A DNA stretch of 62,093 bases from Thoreauomyces humboldtii. Taxonomy: Eukaryota; Chytridiomycota; Chytridiomycetes; Spizellomycetales; Powellomycetaceae. The position numbers were made by a program, and so were the translations under genes. Under the pieces are notes generated by a model. That model ran no database searches and was not told where the DNA came from. It saw only the letters and a program-made list of their open reading frames with translations. How positions within the stretch are numbered: the first letter of the stretch is position 1; each line of letters opens with the position of its first letter. Of the stretch, positions 12,352 to 22,469 are shown one piece after another. The stretch is from NCBI GenBank assembly GCA_027596035.1, contig JADGJA010000040.1, positions 1 to 62,093 of the forward strand. Direction: 5' to 3'.

Positions 12352-13296
12352 GGCTGGGAGAAACGATTGGAGAGACCGAGAGGAGACGGGAGGAGCCGAG
12401 AGGATAGAGCCGAGAGGATGACGGAGAGAGAGCCGACGAGAGAGGGTTCGGCGTCCGTCTGCGGTTCTTCTGTGTTGGGGAGCGCTGGGGGAGTGGCGAA
12501 AAAGGAAAGGGAGAGACGGCGAGCGCTGCGTACCGGGTAGCGGGTAATACAAGACAGCAGCAAAGAATACTGTCGATCTGGTCACGTGGGGAGCCGCGAG
12601 ACTGTAAGGAGAAGTTACAGTGTGCCTCTTCCGTGGAAGAGGAAAGAGGGTTACATAGGGTAGGGTTCGATGGGAGCCTGCTCTCGTGCCAGGCCTGCTT
12701 TCCAACACGCCTCCCCACTCTTCTCTCGACCACACACACTCTTCTCTGAAGCATACTCCTAATTGATGACACACTGTGCGAGGGCGGTTGCAGTGATAGC
12801 GACGACTGCTGGTGTCCCGTTGATTCCGACTCAGACCAGTCGCATTGGCCTTGGCCGTTGATGATTCGCTGGAGGCACCCGAGGTGGACTTTCCCTTGAG
12901 AAAGCGAGAGTCCACCTTAGTAAGCTTGACCCAGCCATTTTTGATGCTTCCCACGATGAGTTCCGAGCTAAAGGAGGGCTGCATGTCTCGGTCGGCCGCG
13001 AGCGCGCCTGCCTCGTCGCCTCGCTCACGCCTAGCCGTTCAAGTCAGACGATCATACCACTCTAAGTCGTTGTGACATCTTGTTCGCTCCGTCTCTCCCG
13101 CATCACATTCCCTCTGTACGCCATAAGTTTGAACACGATCGGAAGAAGATAAATGATAACGGTTTTGACCTCTGGATGTCCTCTGGTGGTTAATTCGGCA
13201 GATTCTCGCTGCGATGGAAAGTTTTCCGATGACGCTTCGAAGCTAGGATAAATAGTAGATGCTCCCGGCTTTTACATTCCGCACTTGTATTCCAGC
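12352..13296. other. Intergenic, pyrimidine-skewed upstream region of the nuclease-kinase gene
   Basis: Two minus-strand frames stay open for about 180-210 codons here (to 12772 and 12984). The minus strand is C/T-rich, which makes stop codons rare in several frames at once, so I read it as promoter/5'UTR. A coding N-terminal extension beginning MQPSFSSELIVG at 12984 is not excluded. A TATA-like gataaatag lies near 13247. Confidence 0.4.
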
Positions 13297-13437
13297 ATGA
13301 AGTTGGAACTCAATGCGGAGGAGCCCCAACTCAACGCATTGGCCTCATACACTACCGTTTTTCAGGAACTCGAAGCGGACGCAAAGCAGACCAAGGAGAA
13401 GTTGGGAGAAGTTCAAGGACGCTTGGTGCAGAAGTGA
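13297..13437 (+). pseudogene. 46-codon ORF ending in a decayed SYF1 C-terminus
   Basis: An ATG-started frame of 46 codons. Its second half ELEADAKQTKEKLGE keeps the frame and residues of the SYF1 tail GLGADAKQAEEKLGA. The first half is unrelated to SYF1. Best read as a fragment left by duplication of the SYF1 3' end; whether it is expressed is unknown. Confidence 0.55.
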
Positions 13438-13560
13438 TGAGGGATGAAAGCCTCCTTTCTATTGAACCTCCTCAATCTAGTTCGTAGAGTAGTTTTCAAG
13501 CTGCTAGCAGCAAGTGGTATCGATATCTGAACCGCGGTCGATTTGGCCTTTGCTTTGAAG
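13364..13560 (+). repeat. SYF1 3'-end duplication, copy B (diverged)
   Basis: Matches copy A over the last codons and into the 3'UTR, with one indel of roughly 60 nt (extra in copy A) and scattered substitutions. Both copies are in direct orientation and bracket the nuclease-kinase gene. Confidence 0.65.
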
Positions 13561-14231
13561 AAAACAAAGCAGAACCTCGAGTGGAACAGACGGAAATGGT
13601 CGTAACCAGCAATGACATTGACGCCGTGAAGTTTACTCTGTGAGGGTGATGTGCGCTCAATCACGGGCGCAGGTAACGTTGTACTCGAAAAGGGGGCAGG
13701 ATTGAACTACTGCGTTCACTTCTTTGTCTGGACGGTGTTACAAAGAAGGAGTGGAGAAGTTTCCAGCTGACATCAGGGTTTCTGTTAGGTGGGTAGGTTT
13801 GCAGACTCGAAGAATGTCCGTCTGGCCCTATCGAAGCGGTGCTCGCTCCTCGCGCGGTTTATTATCTGATGATCTTCCAGGGGTGTCGCCCAGAACCTTG
13901 TTGCTAGGCTCTGTCAAAGCTGCTGGCGGACCCAGTGCCCTGCAGAACAGACTCATGGTGCATAACCACGTCTGCAGGACAATTGTGGAACCGAGGACTG
14001 AGGTATAGGAGACGAGGCACAGCGCTATAATTTGCGGCGCGACTGAGCGAGATCTCCGTACAAGGAGACTCTTCTGGTGTGTGCTTTGATGTTCGGCGGG
14101 AAAACGGTACGAGCGATTTTGCAGGGACGGAATCCTCTCCGTACCGTGGCGAGACTGTCCGCAAAGGGTCCGCTCCCAATCTCCCTCTCTTTCAGTTGCG
14201 TTCCCCGTCCGCAAAAAAAGCATCCACGACT
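13561..14231. other. Intergenic, nothing recognised
   Basis: A 156-codon minus-strand frame crosses 13828-14298 but shows no family features and partly overlaps the chromodomain gene, so it is not called. Confidence 0.4.
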
Positions 14232-15412
14232 TCAAGGTGCATAAGGTTGCCTGCCTGACGGCTCCCAGGTGGCATCCTCGATCGGGTATCCCTTCCACGA
14301 AACAAGGAATTCGTACGGCAAAATGGTGTCCCGAGTAATTAGGCCGCTACTCTTCTCGGTTCTTCTGGGTCCACGGTTAGGGTGTGAATATCGGATGTCC
14401 AAGAAGTGTTCGACTTCGAACTCGGGCAGATCTCCTTCTTCGGCTACCTCCTGAGCATATCCTGACGCATTTTCTCGTGTGTTGCGAGCTCGTTTCCGGA
14501 CGCCTCGTGATGGGTTGCGCTCCTTGCGCTGCGAGTAGCCTGGGACTTCGAGAGCCTTCCTTCGAGTAGCCGCAGAGCGAGCACGCATCTGATAAGAACG
14601 GCATGAGAAAGTAGGGATCGTTTCATGCGTTTCTCATTCTTAATTCCCCACAGGAGCAAAGACGTGAAGGACAAGTTCCGTCCACCCTTTTTCTTCACTC
14701 ACTTTAATCCGTTCGGCCATTGGAACCAAGAATTTGTCCCCAGCTACCCATAGACTGGGATCGTCACCGTTTTCTGATGGTTCTGGTATTGCCCGATGGG
14801 ATCTCCCCGCATCGTCTTCATCATTGTGATTATGATCGTCGTTGTTGGCTTCGAAGATGAGATTCACGACCTCCTCGGCCTTGACGCGTGTCCGCTTTCG
14901 CCTCTTTCCAGCAGAGTCCTGTGCGATTGTCGACGAGCTGGAAGAGCGCTTGCGCCTTGTCCGCGACTCTATGGTGGTAATATTTGACGTGCGTAGCTGT
15001 TCGTTTCGCACGATGAGGACAGAGGGGAGTGGGGGTGGTGGTAATGGTGGCGGTGGTGGTGAAGATGGTGATGAAGTATGAGCCTCTACTCTGGAATCAA
15101 GGAGGAGCGCGGGTGTCTTGAGCCTTGCTTCCGACCCTCCTCCTGCTTCAACTTCGTCCACCTGGTCGACCTCTTCCGTATCGGACGCATCCAGTATCTA
15201 ACATATAGCTTGGTAAAGGCTCATCACTGAGAGTTCCTCGAGGGATAGTCACGCGCCAGGTAAGGTAAATCAGTCCTCTCTATGTACTGTACATGTCGAA
15301 CGGTATATCGACCACAAAAGCGTTGCGTGGGAGCTAACCTCGACTCTGTGCTCTGGACGAGAGGCTGATTGACAGGGTGACTCACCCTCACCCTCTTCAC
15401 CCTCTTCATCAT
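14232..15412 (-). CDS. Chromodomain protein with an insertion in the domain
   Basis: Exons 15412-15386 (uncertain), 15197-14652 and 14588-14232 give about 309 residues. The N-terminal half is low-complexity (poly-Pro, acidic and Lys/Arg-rich NLS-like stretches such as KRRKRTRVK). The C-terminal exon holds a chromodomain: EFEVEHFLDIR, then an insertion of about 25 residues, then EFLVSWKGYPIEDATWEPSG. These supply the first strand and the aromatic residues of a methyl-lysine cage. The protein stops right after WEPSG, so the usual C-terminal helix is short or missing. Its role is presumably chromatin binding; the partner is unknown. The first exon (nine codons) was chosen because donor GTGAGT joins in phase; the intron (188 nt) is longer than its neighbours, so this start is weak. 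Confidence 0.7.
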
Positions 15413-15453
15413 CCGTCCCCAAAATCGATATTCAAGCAAACCGACTTGCAAAC

Positions 15454-16668
15454 ATGGTCTTGAAGGCCAGCAAGCTTTCCCTACAGAACTCCGTGCTGAC
15501 AATCCACCAGCTCACTGCTTCTCCATCAAGGCAAGACGGCATTCCAGAAGGTAAGTCAAGGGATTAGCTGTCAGGTTAAAAGCTCCTCGACTCTTTCCGC
15601 TACCACCTTGCTGACCCGCTTCATGACGCCAAACCCCTACAAAAAAGGCCTGGAAACGGAGCTCCGCGTGCTGGGATGTCAGCTCATACAGTCGGCCGGA
15701 ATATTGCTGCGATTGTGGGTGAGGAAGGGAAGATGAGAAGGACGAAGGCATGCACGTTGCATGCTGATCGAATGTCTCGTACCTCAGGCCACAGGTGGCC
15801 ATGGGCACCGCCCAGGTTTTATTCCAACGGTACTATTACATGGCTTCCTTGAAGCTCGCTTCGGTCAGGGTGAGTGCGCACCACAAGAGGGCTTATGGCC
15901 AAGGAGCTTCGTTCCTCAACCTCATTGCCTTTGCAGGACATATCCATGGGTGCAGTGTTTCTCGCCTCAAAGGTCGAGGAGGTCCCTCGGAAGATCAAGG
16001 ACATCATCAATGTATTCTCGTGGCTCATTGACCAATACCGGGACATCACTCCGCAAGTCGAGCAGTATGCTGGACTGGTAAGCGAGCAGCCCTTACACCA
16101 CCTCTTCACCATTGCTCTGTCTGAACCCAGTCCATGATCCGCCCCTGCCGTGTTCCAGCAATTCAATGATTTCAAGGACGGTCTATCCGACGGGGAGATG
16201 CGGATCCTCTGCAAGCTCGGCTTCAACGTGCAGGTCCAGCAGCCTCATGGGTTCATGATAAACTATATGCAGAGTCTGGACATTGCGGAGAATGAGGAGC
16301 TTGCTCAATCGGCCTGGAACTACCTCAACGATGGGTGAGTTTTATGTGCTCCATGGACTCCTCTTGAGCGGACATCCCTCCTAAGTCACACGCCGTCTAG
16401 ACTCCGCACCATCATCTACGTCTGCTATCAGCCCTCCACCATCGCCTGCGCAGCGATATTCCTTGCGGCTCGCACCCACGGTGTGAAGCTTCCGACCAAC
16501 CCCCCCTGGTGGGAGGTGTTCGATTCTACCTTGGAGGACCTGGAACGGATAGCTGGGCACCTGCTCGCCCTGTATCGGAGGCCAACACGCAAGGGCCTTC
16601 CATTGACGCTTGTCGAGCTGGAAGCGTTCATGGATCTTCCGCCACATCTTCGGGACAATCCGAATTGA
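15454..16668 (+). CDS. Cyclin L-type transcription/splicing cyclin
   Basis: Six exons (15454-15550, 15648-15714, 15788-15869, 15937-16077, 16159-16334, 16401-16668) encode 276 residues. The N-terminus reads LTASPSRQDGIPEG. The cyclin box follows with GCQLIQSAGILLRLPQVAMG, FQRYYYMASLK, ASKVEEVPRKIKDIINVF and CKLGFNVQVQQPHGF, and the second fold with AIFLAARTHGVKLP. These are hallmarks of cyclin L, which partners CDK10/CDK11-type kinases in transcription and splicing. The Arg/Ser tail of animal cyclin L is absent. Donor GTGGGT at 15715 was chosen because it restores RLPQVAMG. The start lies only about 41 bp from the putative chromodomain-gene start on the other strand. Confidence 0.92.
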
Positions 16669-17346
16669 GCGGAAATGCAGTGTACGGCAGGGCTCAGAGG
16701 GGACAGATTCGAGAAGCTAAAAGGCGCAAGGGTCGCAGCTTCCAAATTAGGGTTCCTTTCTCTTGCACCAGGAAGGCGTCGTCACTACACAGAATGTATG
16801 GCGAGCAATGACGGTCTGATTACCTGAGTCAAAACCAGCAAACGGACGAGATCACGCAGAATGGATTTGAGGAGCGTTCATCTCGCCCGTGGGATTGGAA
16901 GGACGCGCGTACTGAGTGAGAATATGAGGCGCAAGTGTGAAAGCAGAACCAAATATACTCGGAGCCTGTGCTTATATGATTTGGCGTATATAAGTCGGTG
17001 CTTGGAAATAAGGTCTGGAAAGCCGCAAACAAAGTCGAGCAGCCTGTATGCCTTTGCCGAGCGCACAGTTATCGGTTAAAGCAAGACCTACCGCTCGCGT
17101 TCGCTCCACGTATTCGCGAAAATTGTTCTCCAAAAATTGTATGAGGACATTGGAATGGAGGGAGGCGATCCGGTGATGCGATAGGAAGTGAGAACGGGTG
17201 CAACCGGCTAATTAGCGTATAGTTGAAAAAGGTCCCGCACGGGTTCCGGACCGATTCGTCCGGAAGGGAAACCAGTCTCGCAACTTGGGGTCACTTCATT
17301 AAGTTTGAGTTCCCCATTGACCTGGTGTGGGCTGATGCTCCCGGTT
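16669..17346. other. Intergenic between convergent cyclin L and the INTS6-like gene
   Basis: 3' flanks of two convergent genes. A TATA-like gcgtatataag lies near 16984, without a convincing gene downstream. Nothing else seen. Confidence 0.4.
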
Positions 17347-19725
17347 CTAAACCATCGACTTCTGCAATCTGTTGACAAGATCGTGTCGCCTGCAGTCCTT
17401 TGCCATGCGCACAGCAAACGGTAGCAGCGAGACCCGCGTCTGCGTGTCCAACGCCGCGAGGAAGGACGGAAGCCCATCAGGATCGAACCGCTCGCGTTCG
17501 CACCACACCATTCCGCGAACTCGTTTCCGAAGTTCGTGCATGGATGTTTGTGGTGACCGTGGTCGATTATCTTGTGGAAGTGGTGGTGGAGCGAGAGGGT
17601 GTGAAGATCCTGCCACCCCGTTCTGTTTGGGAGGTTCAAAGGCCCCCTCCTCCCGTAGCGATGCCATCTCTACAGTCGGACGGTATGCTGACTTGAGTGC
17701 CTCGCGATGCTGGACTAGCGAAACGAGACGGGTTGATCGTGGGAACATCGTGAGGTCTTTCCACGACATACGAGGAGGTGGGAAGAGGAGGGGGACTTGA
17801 TTTCGGGAAAGGGTCGGTATTCGAGTCTTGTTGAAAGGAGCGGTGCTGCCGGTACTGCTTGTGGGAGTGGGTGGATAGCGCTTTCGTTTCCGGCGGTTCG
17901 AAGAACTTGACGTTGTAATAGAGGGAGCCTGGTTGTCCATTCGAACAGCCTCGTCCTCCTCGTCAATCGAATCGTTGTTTGTCGGTCGGTCTTTGCTGCC
18001 GACACGGTATGGATTGCCGAAGACATTCCTGTCACGCTGCCGCGCTTCGTCCTCGTCTTCGAGCGGGTCTCGTAAGCGCTGTTGTTTGTTCATTCGCGGA
18101 CCGTAATTGCCCATCTGCGAGATTGGGACTGTGTGTTTCGCATCTTCTTCGGGGTCTCGGGGGGTGATCCGCCGGGATAACAAAACGGGAGAAGATTGTG
18201 CAGCTGCGCTACCAAGAGCAGCCTTTAGGTCCGCAACCGCAGTAAGCAACCGATCTCGCGGAATGTCGAAAGGGTTGCTGTAAAGCGTCCGCTTAACCAG
18301 CGGCTCGGCGCCGGCCTGGATACGAAGGTCGAGCACTTGCTTCTTGATGTCCTGCAGTCTCACACGGGACTGCTGCACTGTCTCTGAGTTCCAAAATTCC
18401 GTATGCGGATGGGGCTCCGTGGAAATGTCGGAGGGCCACAGCTTCATCACGTCAAGGCCGGTAACGTTGCTTACACTGACAAACGCTTTTCGTAGTGGCT
18501 CTCGGTAGTATATTGGAGCGGCACGTACGTAGTCGGTGATTTCTCGCCCAGCAGCTGCTGCGAGGTGTCGTTTGCGAAGGTCTATGATCGCTGAGAACAA
18601 GCGCGGGAAGTTGTATGGCATGAGATACATGCTAACGGTCTTGCTACTTTCTGAGTACTTGAGGGTGCCGAACGGCTCCCCATGCCCCGGAGCAGAGCTA
18701 CTGTTCTGCATGTAAAGCGTCCAGCTGATCTTCTCCTTCTGCTTCATAAGCTCCTGGACAATATGCGACCTCTGATCGACGCTGAAACGATCAACCGGAA
18801 ATCCCTCGGGAATGGGATAGATGTCATCGCGCTTCGTATACAAGATAACAGGATGAGCATCCCGCGCAGGGATATTCGAGGTACTGCCCGGATCCAAGGA
18901 CAGGGTATTAACCCAATATCCTTCGGGAATGGGGAAATGTCTGGTCGAAGATTTGTTCGAGTAAATCATGAGGGCAACGCCAGGAACAGGCTGGGGTCCC
19001 GCAGTGAGAGGGCTCTCGACCATCTTGGCAACGACACCATCGGCACTGCAGATGGGCGCATACGGAAAGACCTGCGCATGCTTTGTATGCATGCAATTGT
19101 CGATGCACTGCATCAGGTAACGTACATTTGGGATCTGCCACCACTCCCCATGCATCGCGTCACTCATCATGGTGACCTTGCTCTGGGGAGGGGCAAAATG
19201 AGTCATCCAAAGTGTGAACAGACGCTGATCCCACCGGAACGGTTCCCGATAAAACTCTTGCCCCGGGGTTTGTAAGCGGGGGATATTCAGCTGGTCGGAC
19301 AAAGCCCAGCTGTCTTCGGTCTTCTCAGTGAAATGACTGCCATCGGTGAACCAGAATATTGTTGTGGTCTCCGATTCTGCAGGATATCGCCCTCTACCGA
19401 TAGTATCGAAGTTGCTCTTCCGGCGGTGGGCGTCAAGGTAATCGAAGGTCTTCGCAAATGTGGTCCCAGCAGAGGATACGTCCGTTGCGTTGAGCAACTT
19501 AACTTGGTGGAGCAGCACCTGATCGCTGTCTGTCTCGGGCAGGGTTGTGTAACACTCGTCTTGGTACGTAACGAGCATGTACTTGTTGTTTGCTCGGTTC
19601 GACGACATGTGTTCCCACTTGAAGAACTGCTCAACACCCGACTTGGCGGCATCTAAAAAGCTTAGGTTCTCCGAGAACAGTCTGTTCATCGAGGCACTCG
19701 TGTCCACGATGAAAACAAAGATCAT
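17347..19725 (-). CDS. Integrator complex subunit 6-like protein (VWA domain)
   Basis: A single exon encoding 792 residues. Translation is placed at ACC-ATG-ATC (MIFVFIVDTSASMN); the frame extends five codons further only via a non-ATG codon. The N-terminal von Willebrand A domain has the MIDAS motif DTSASMN, then KYMLVTYQDE, the T of SAGTTF, and FWFTDGSHF. It continues with EPFRWDQRLFTLW, closely like animal INTS6 (DICE1). The middle is disordered and acidic. The C-terminal 60 residues (RKRVRGMVWCERERFD..., ending AKDCRRHDLVNRLQKSM) resemble the INTS6/SAGE1 C-terminal domain. In animals INTS6 recruits PP2A to Integrator, which terminates promoter-proximal Pol II. Whether this fungus has the rest of the complex cannot be seen here. 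Confidence 0.85.
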   Translation of the reverse strand: MIFVFIVDTSASMNRLFSENLSFLDAAKSGVEQFFKWEHMSSNRANNKYMLVTYQDECYTTLPETDSDQVLLHQVKLLNATDVSSAGTTFAKTFDYLDAHRRKSNFDTIGRGRYPAESETTTIFWFTDGSHFTEKTEDSWALSDQLNIPRLQTPGQEFYREPFRWDQRLFTLWMTHFAPPQSKVTMMSDAMHGEWWQIPNVRYLMQCIDNCMHTKHAQVFPYAPICSADGVVAKMVESPLTAGPQPVPGVALMIYSNKSSTRHFPIPEGYWVNTLSLDPGSTSNIPARDAHPVILYTKRDDIYPIPEGFPVDRFSVDQRSHIVQELMKQKEKISWTLYMQNSSSAPGHGEPFGTLKYSESSKTVSMYLMPYNFPRLFSAIIDLRKRHLAAAAGREITDYVRAAPIYYREPLRKAFVSVSNVTGLDVMKLWPSDISTEPHPHTEFWNSETVQQSRVRLQDIKKQVLDLRIQAGAEPLVKRTLYSNPFDIPRDRLLTAVADLKAALGSAAAQSSPVLLSRRITPRDPEEDAKHTVPISQMGNYGPRMNKQQRLRDPLEDEDEARQRDRNVFGNPYRVGSKDRPTNNDSIDEEDEAVRMDNQAPSITTSSSSNRRKRKRYPPTPTSSTGSTAPFNKTRIPTLSRNQVPLLFPPPRMSWKDLTMFPRSTRLVSLVQHREALKSAYRPTVEMASLREEGAFEPPKQNGVAGSSHPLAPPPLPQDNRPRSPQTSMHELRKRVRGMVWCERERFDPDGLPSFLAALDTQTRVSLLPFAVRMAKDCRRHDLVNRLQKSMV

Positions 19726-20116
19726 GGTAAAACGGGACAAGATGTACGGAAGTATGGGTAGGCTGGCGGGTAGATGAGGAATCTATGGATTGTACCGGAA
19801 AGACATGTCGACTGGGATGGGAGGATGAGACGATGGTGCGGCTACTAGAGGAGCGGCGGACTCGGGAGCTTCTTCTGGACGAAGTGTGGGTCGTTGACTT
19901 GTTGCCAATTTCCAAATGGGGTGCGGGAGCAAAACCGAACGAATTGGCCTTTTTATAGGGTGCCCAGGTGCGGCGCAGGGGTGCAGACAGCTTGTCTCCT
20001 TCACCCCTTTTGCCACCCCTGGACCCCTGGTCCAATCGCACCGTACACGTGGGAACGGTCCTTTGACATATTGATATGGCAATGAAATAATCTACAATTG
20101 CACTTTATTCAAAGAA
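19726..20116. other. Intergenic: INTS6-like promoter and PhoD 3' flank
   Basis: Both neighbours are on the minus strand. No gene, repeat or clear motif was seen. Confidence 0.4.
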
Positions 20117-22253
20117 CTAGATACGTTCCAGCTCAAACGTCTTTTCGTAAACTGGCGTATCTTGGAAGTCGTTAACAAACAGAGCGTATGTGGCGGTGGG
20201 AATAGGCCTCTGCGTATCAATTGTAAACATTCCCCACTACATCGAGCGGGAATCAGTAAGCGTCCGATCAACCGAGTTCCACCCCCTTCCAACCAACCTT
20301 GATGTTCCCAGGACGCCAAGAGAAAATGACCTGGTCTTCCGCGGTCTCAACATAGGTATCGATTGGACTATAAAAGGCTTGAAGTGGACTGGTGCTGAAC
20401 TCGATGACATTGCCGGGCAACCGAGTGATTGCTACTTCATGTCGATCTCCGCTAATCGCTAAAACGTTCCGAATGTCGTTGGTAGATATGAAGTCTAGAA
20501 TTTCTTGCCGTTCCTTCAGGTAACCCGCCCATGTGTCCCGTTGTTGCCATTGCCCTGTAATCCGAGAAATCTTTGAGCCCACCATCTGAAGGCCGAAACA
20601 AACAATGAATCTTACAGTTTTGAGTGAACGGAACAGAGGTTACGAGGAACTTGACGGTGTGCGAGGATTTAACTGAATGGATCGTTTACCGTAAACCAAG
20701 GTGCTTCCAAACACCAATTAAATGCGGCTCTTACCTTCTAACAACCACTTCTTCAATCTCGCTTTCTGTGTAGCACCTAGCATCGTTCGCTCTTTCCAAT
20801 TCCTGTCGACACGGGTGTCCATCACAAAAAAGGCGGTATCGCCGAACTCGTACTCGAAGACTGCGCTCGAATTGGTATCGATGTGGGGATTTGTGCCGCC
20901 AGCGTACTCGTTGAATGCCTTGAAAGCGGCCGGATACGGAGCTTCGTGACTTGACTCCCAGTCATTGCTCTGCGGCATTTGACTTCGTCAGTGCTGACTT
21001 CCAGTATGGGAAAGTGCAGTACGACCATACTCACGATTTCGTGATCATCGTAGATAGTGAGGAAAGGTAACCTGCGGAAGGTGTGTCGAAAGTCTTCATG
21101 GGAGTACAGGTATCTGTAGTGCCATCGGTATGTGCTGACATCTGAGCCGTACATCCACGGAGCGTCTACGAAAGGCGATTTACGTTAGTTCGGAGAAGAT
21201 CCCGACCCGCTTCGTATGCCTACCTGCATAGATCAGGTCACCAAGGAACATGACAAATGACAGATCCTGCTTGCCCATCTCGCGGAAACCTCTGACACCT
21301 TTCGTGCCATAAGGAAAGCCAGGCTTCACGCATGACGTGAACGCAAACGAGTATTTCGAAGGTGTAAGCGACGGTGGTGCAGTGGTAAAGCGGAGATAAT
21401 CCCACTCTGACGAGTCCAAGAGTGTGTTCCCAGTCTCGTCAGTCCAGCGATATGCATAGGTCGTGCCGTCACGCAACCCCGAACAGGTACCGACAGCCGT
21501 GAAATCATGGGCTTCGCGAACTTCGATCGGACCCTCGCAAATCGTCCATTTGGCGACCCCTTTCTTGGCTGGACGTTGCTCAAGCCGGACGTTGATGTCG
21601 CGGGGAATGCGGACGAAGATCTTTGCATAGTCCGGGCCTATACCACCCACTCGCGTCATTTCCAGGTCATGATGTTTAGCAAACAGGAAGGGCCGAAAGA
21701 CAAAGTCCAAACAAAGGCCAAAGAGGACCGTGTTGGCCAGAATTGTCATCAGAAGAGCGACCGCCCGTAGCTTCCGTTGCGCGAGGAACTGCCAGAAAGT
21801 GGGCTCATCCTGAGGAACCAGCGGGAAAGAAGCGGTGACTGGGGTTCGATCAGAGTTCCGTCGATTGCGCAAGGAGGACCCCGCATCTCGTGGCGAAGAT
21901 GACTCTGTCAGAAGAGCCGTCGTCTCCTCTTCCGAGGGAGGTGCATTGACCAACGAGGAGCGCCTTTTTGCTCGAGCCTTGGCGTCCTTGGTATTCGAGT
22001 ACCAGATCCACACAAGGGCAGGAAGTATAACTACTTGAAAGAGATAGGTAAGGAACAGAAGCCTCAGGATCTGTGGTGAGGGAATCCTGGACGGAAGGGA
22101 GGATACGTACAAGTTTAGCAGACAGGCGTGGGTTCACCGACCAGTCAGTCCCCTGGACACTCACACTTTTAGCATTATTGGAGCCAGGAAAGCGCCGAGG
22201 ACAGCAAAGATGGAGAAGAGCCATGACAGCGTTGTAAGCAGAACGACCGCCAT
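20117..22253 (-). CDS. Membrane-anchored PhoD-like phosphatase
   Basis: Seven exons (22253-22167, 22070-21224, 21165-21035, 20969-20735, 20672-20616, 20554-20283, 20236-20117) give about 582 residues. The N-terminus has hydrophobic segments (MAVVLLTTLSWLFSIFAVLG; LRLLFLTYLFQVVILPALVW; later LLMTILANTVLFGLCLDFVF), so it is membrane-bound. The catalytic metallo-esterase part shows FTSCVKPG, MFLGDLIYADAPW, TIYDDHEI, FVMDTRVDRNW, VKFLVTSVPFTQNW, WAGYLKERQEIL and AISGDRHEVA. These are typical of fungal PhoD/alkaline phosphatase D proteins, acting on phosphodiesters or phosphate esters outside the cytosol. The last intron uses a weak donor (GTGGAA) and is least sure. Divergent from the FHA-aprataxin gene. 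Confidence 0.9.
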
Positions 22254-22469
22254 GCCGAAGGAGATTGTTGCCTTGACGAGACAGCAGGGGGTTGAGGATG
22301 TCCAGGCCTGAGATGGAACGACGAGATACAGACAGGCTGATATTGCCTCTGCACCTCACGATGAGTCATCTCCGTGTCATCCTCATTCTGTGTCCGACCG
22401 ACTGGACATGCTTAGCTTGTTGTCAGTCGCTTGCGGCGACTTTCTTGATTTCGGCCTTGCCAAAGAGAA
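22254..22469. promoter_or_regulatory. Shared divergent promoter of PhoD and the FHA-aprataxin gene
   Basis: 216 bp separate the two start codons. Inferred from arrangement; no specific motif recognised. Confidence 0.35.

Noticed and set aside
13828..14298. 156-codon minus-strand frame
   Set aside because: No motif or composition signal; probably chance read-through next to the chromodomain exon.
20590..20615. Starting PhoD exon 6 at the ATG near 20583
   Set aside because: It breaks phase. Using the acceptor before GGCAATGG instead rebuilds SVPFTQNW...DTWAGYLKERQ of the family.
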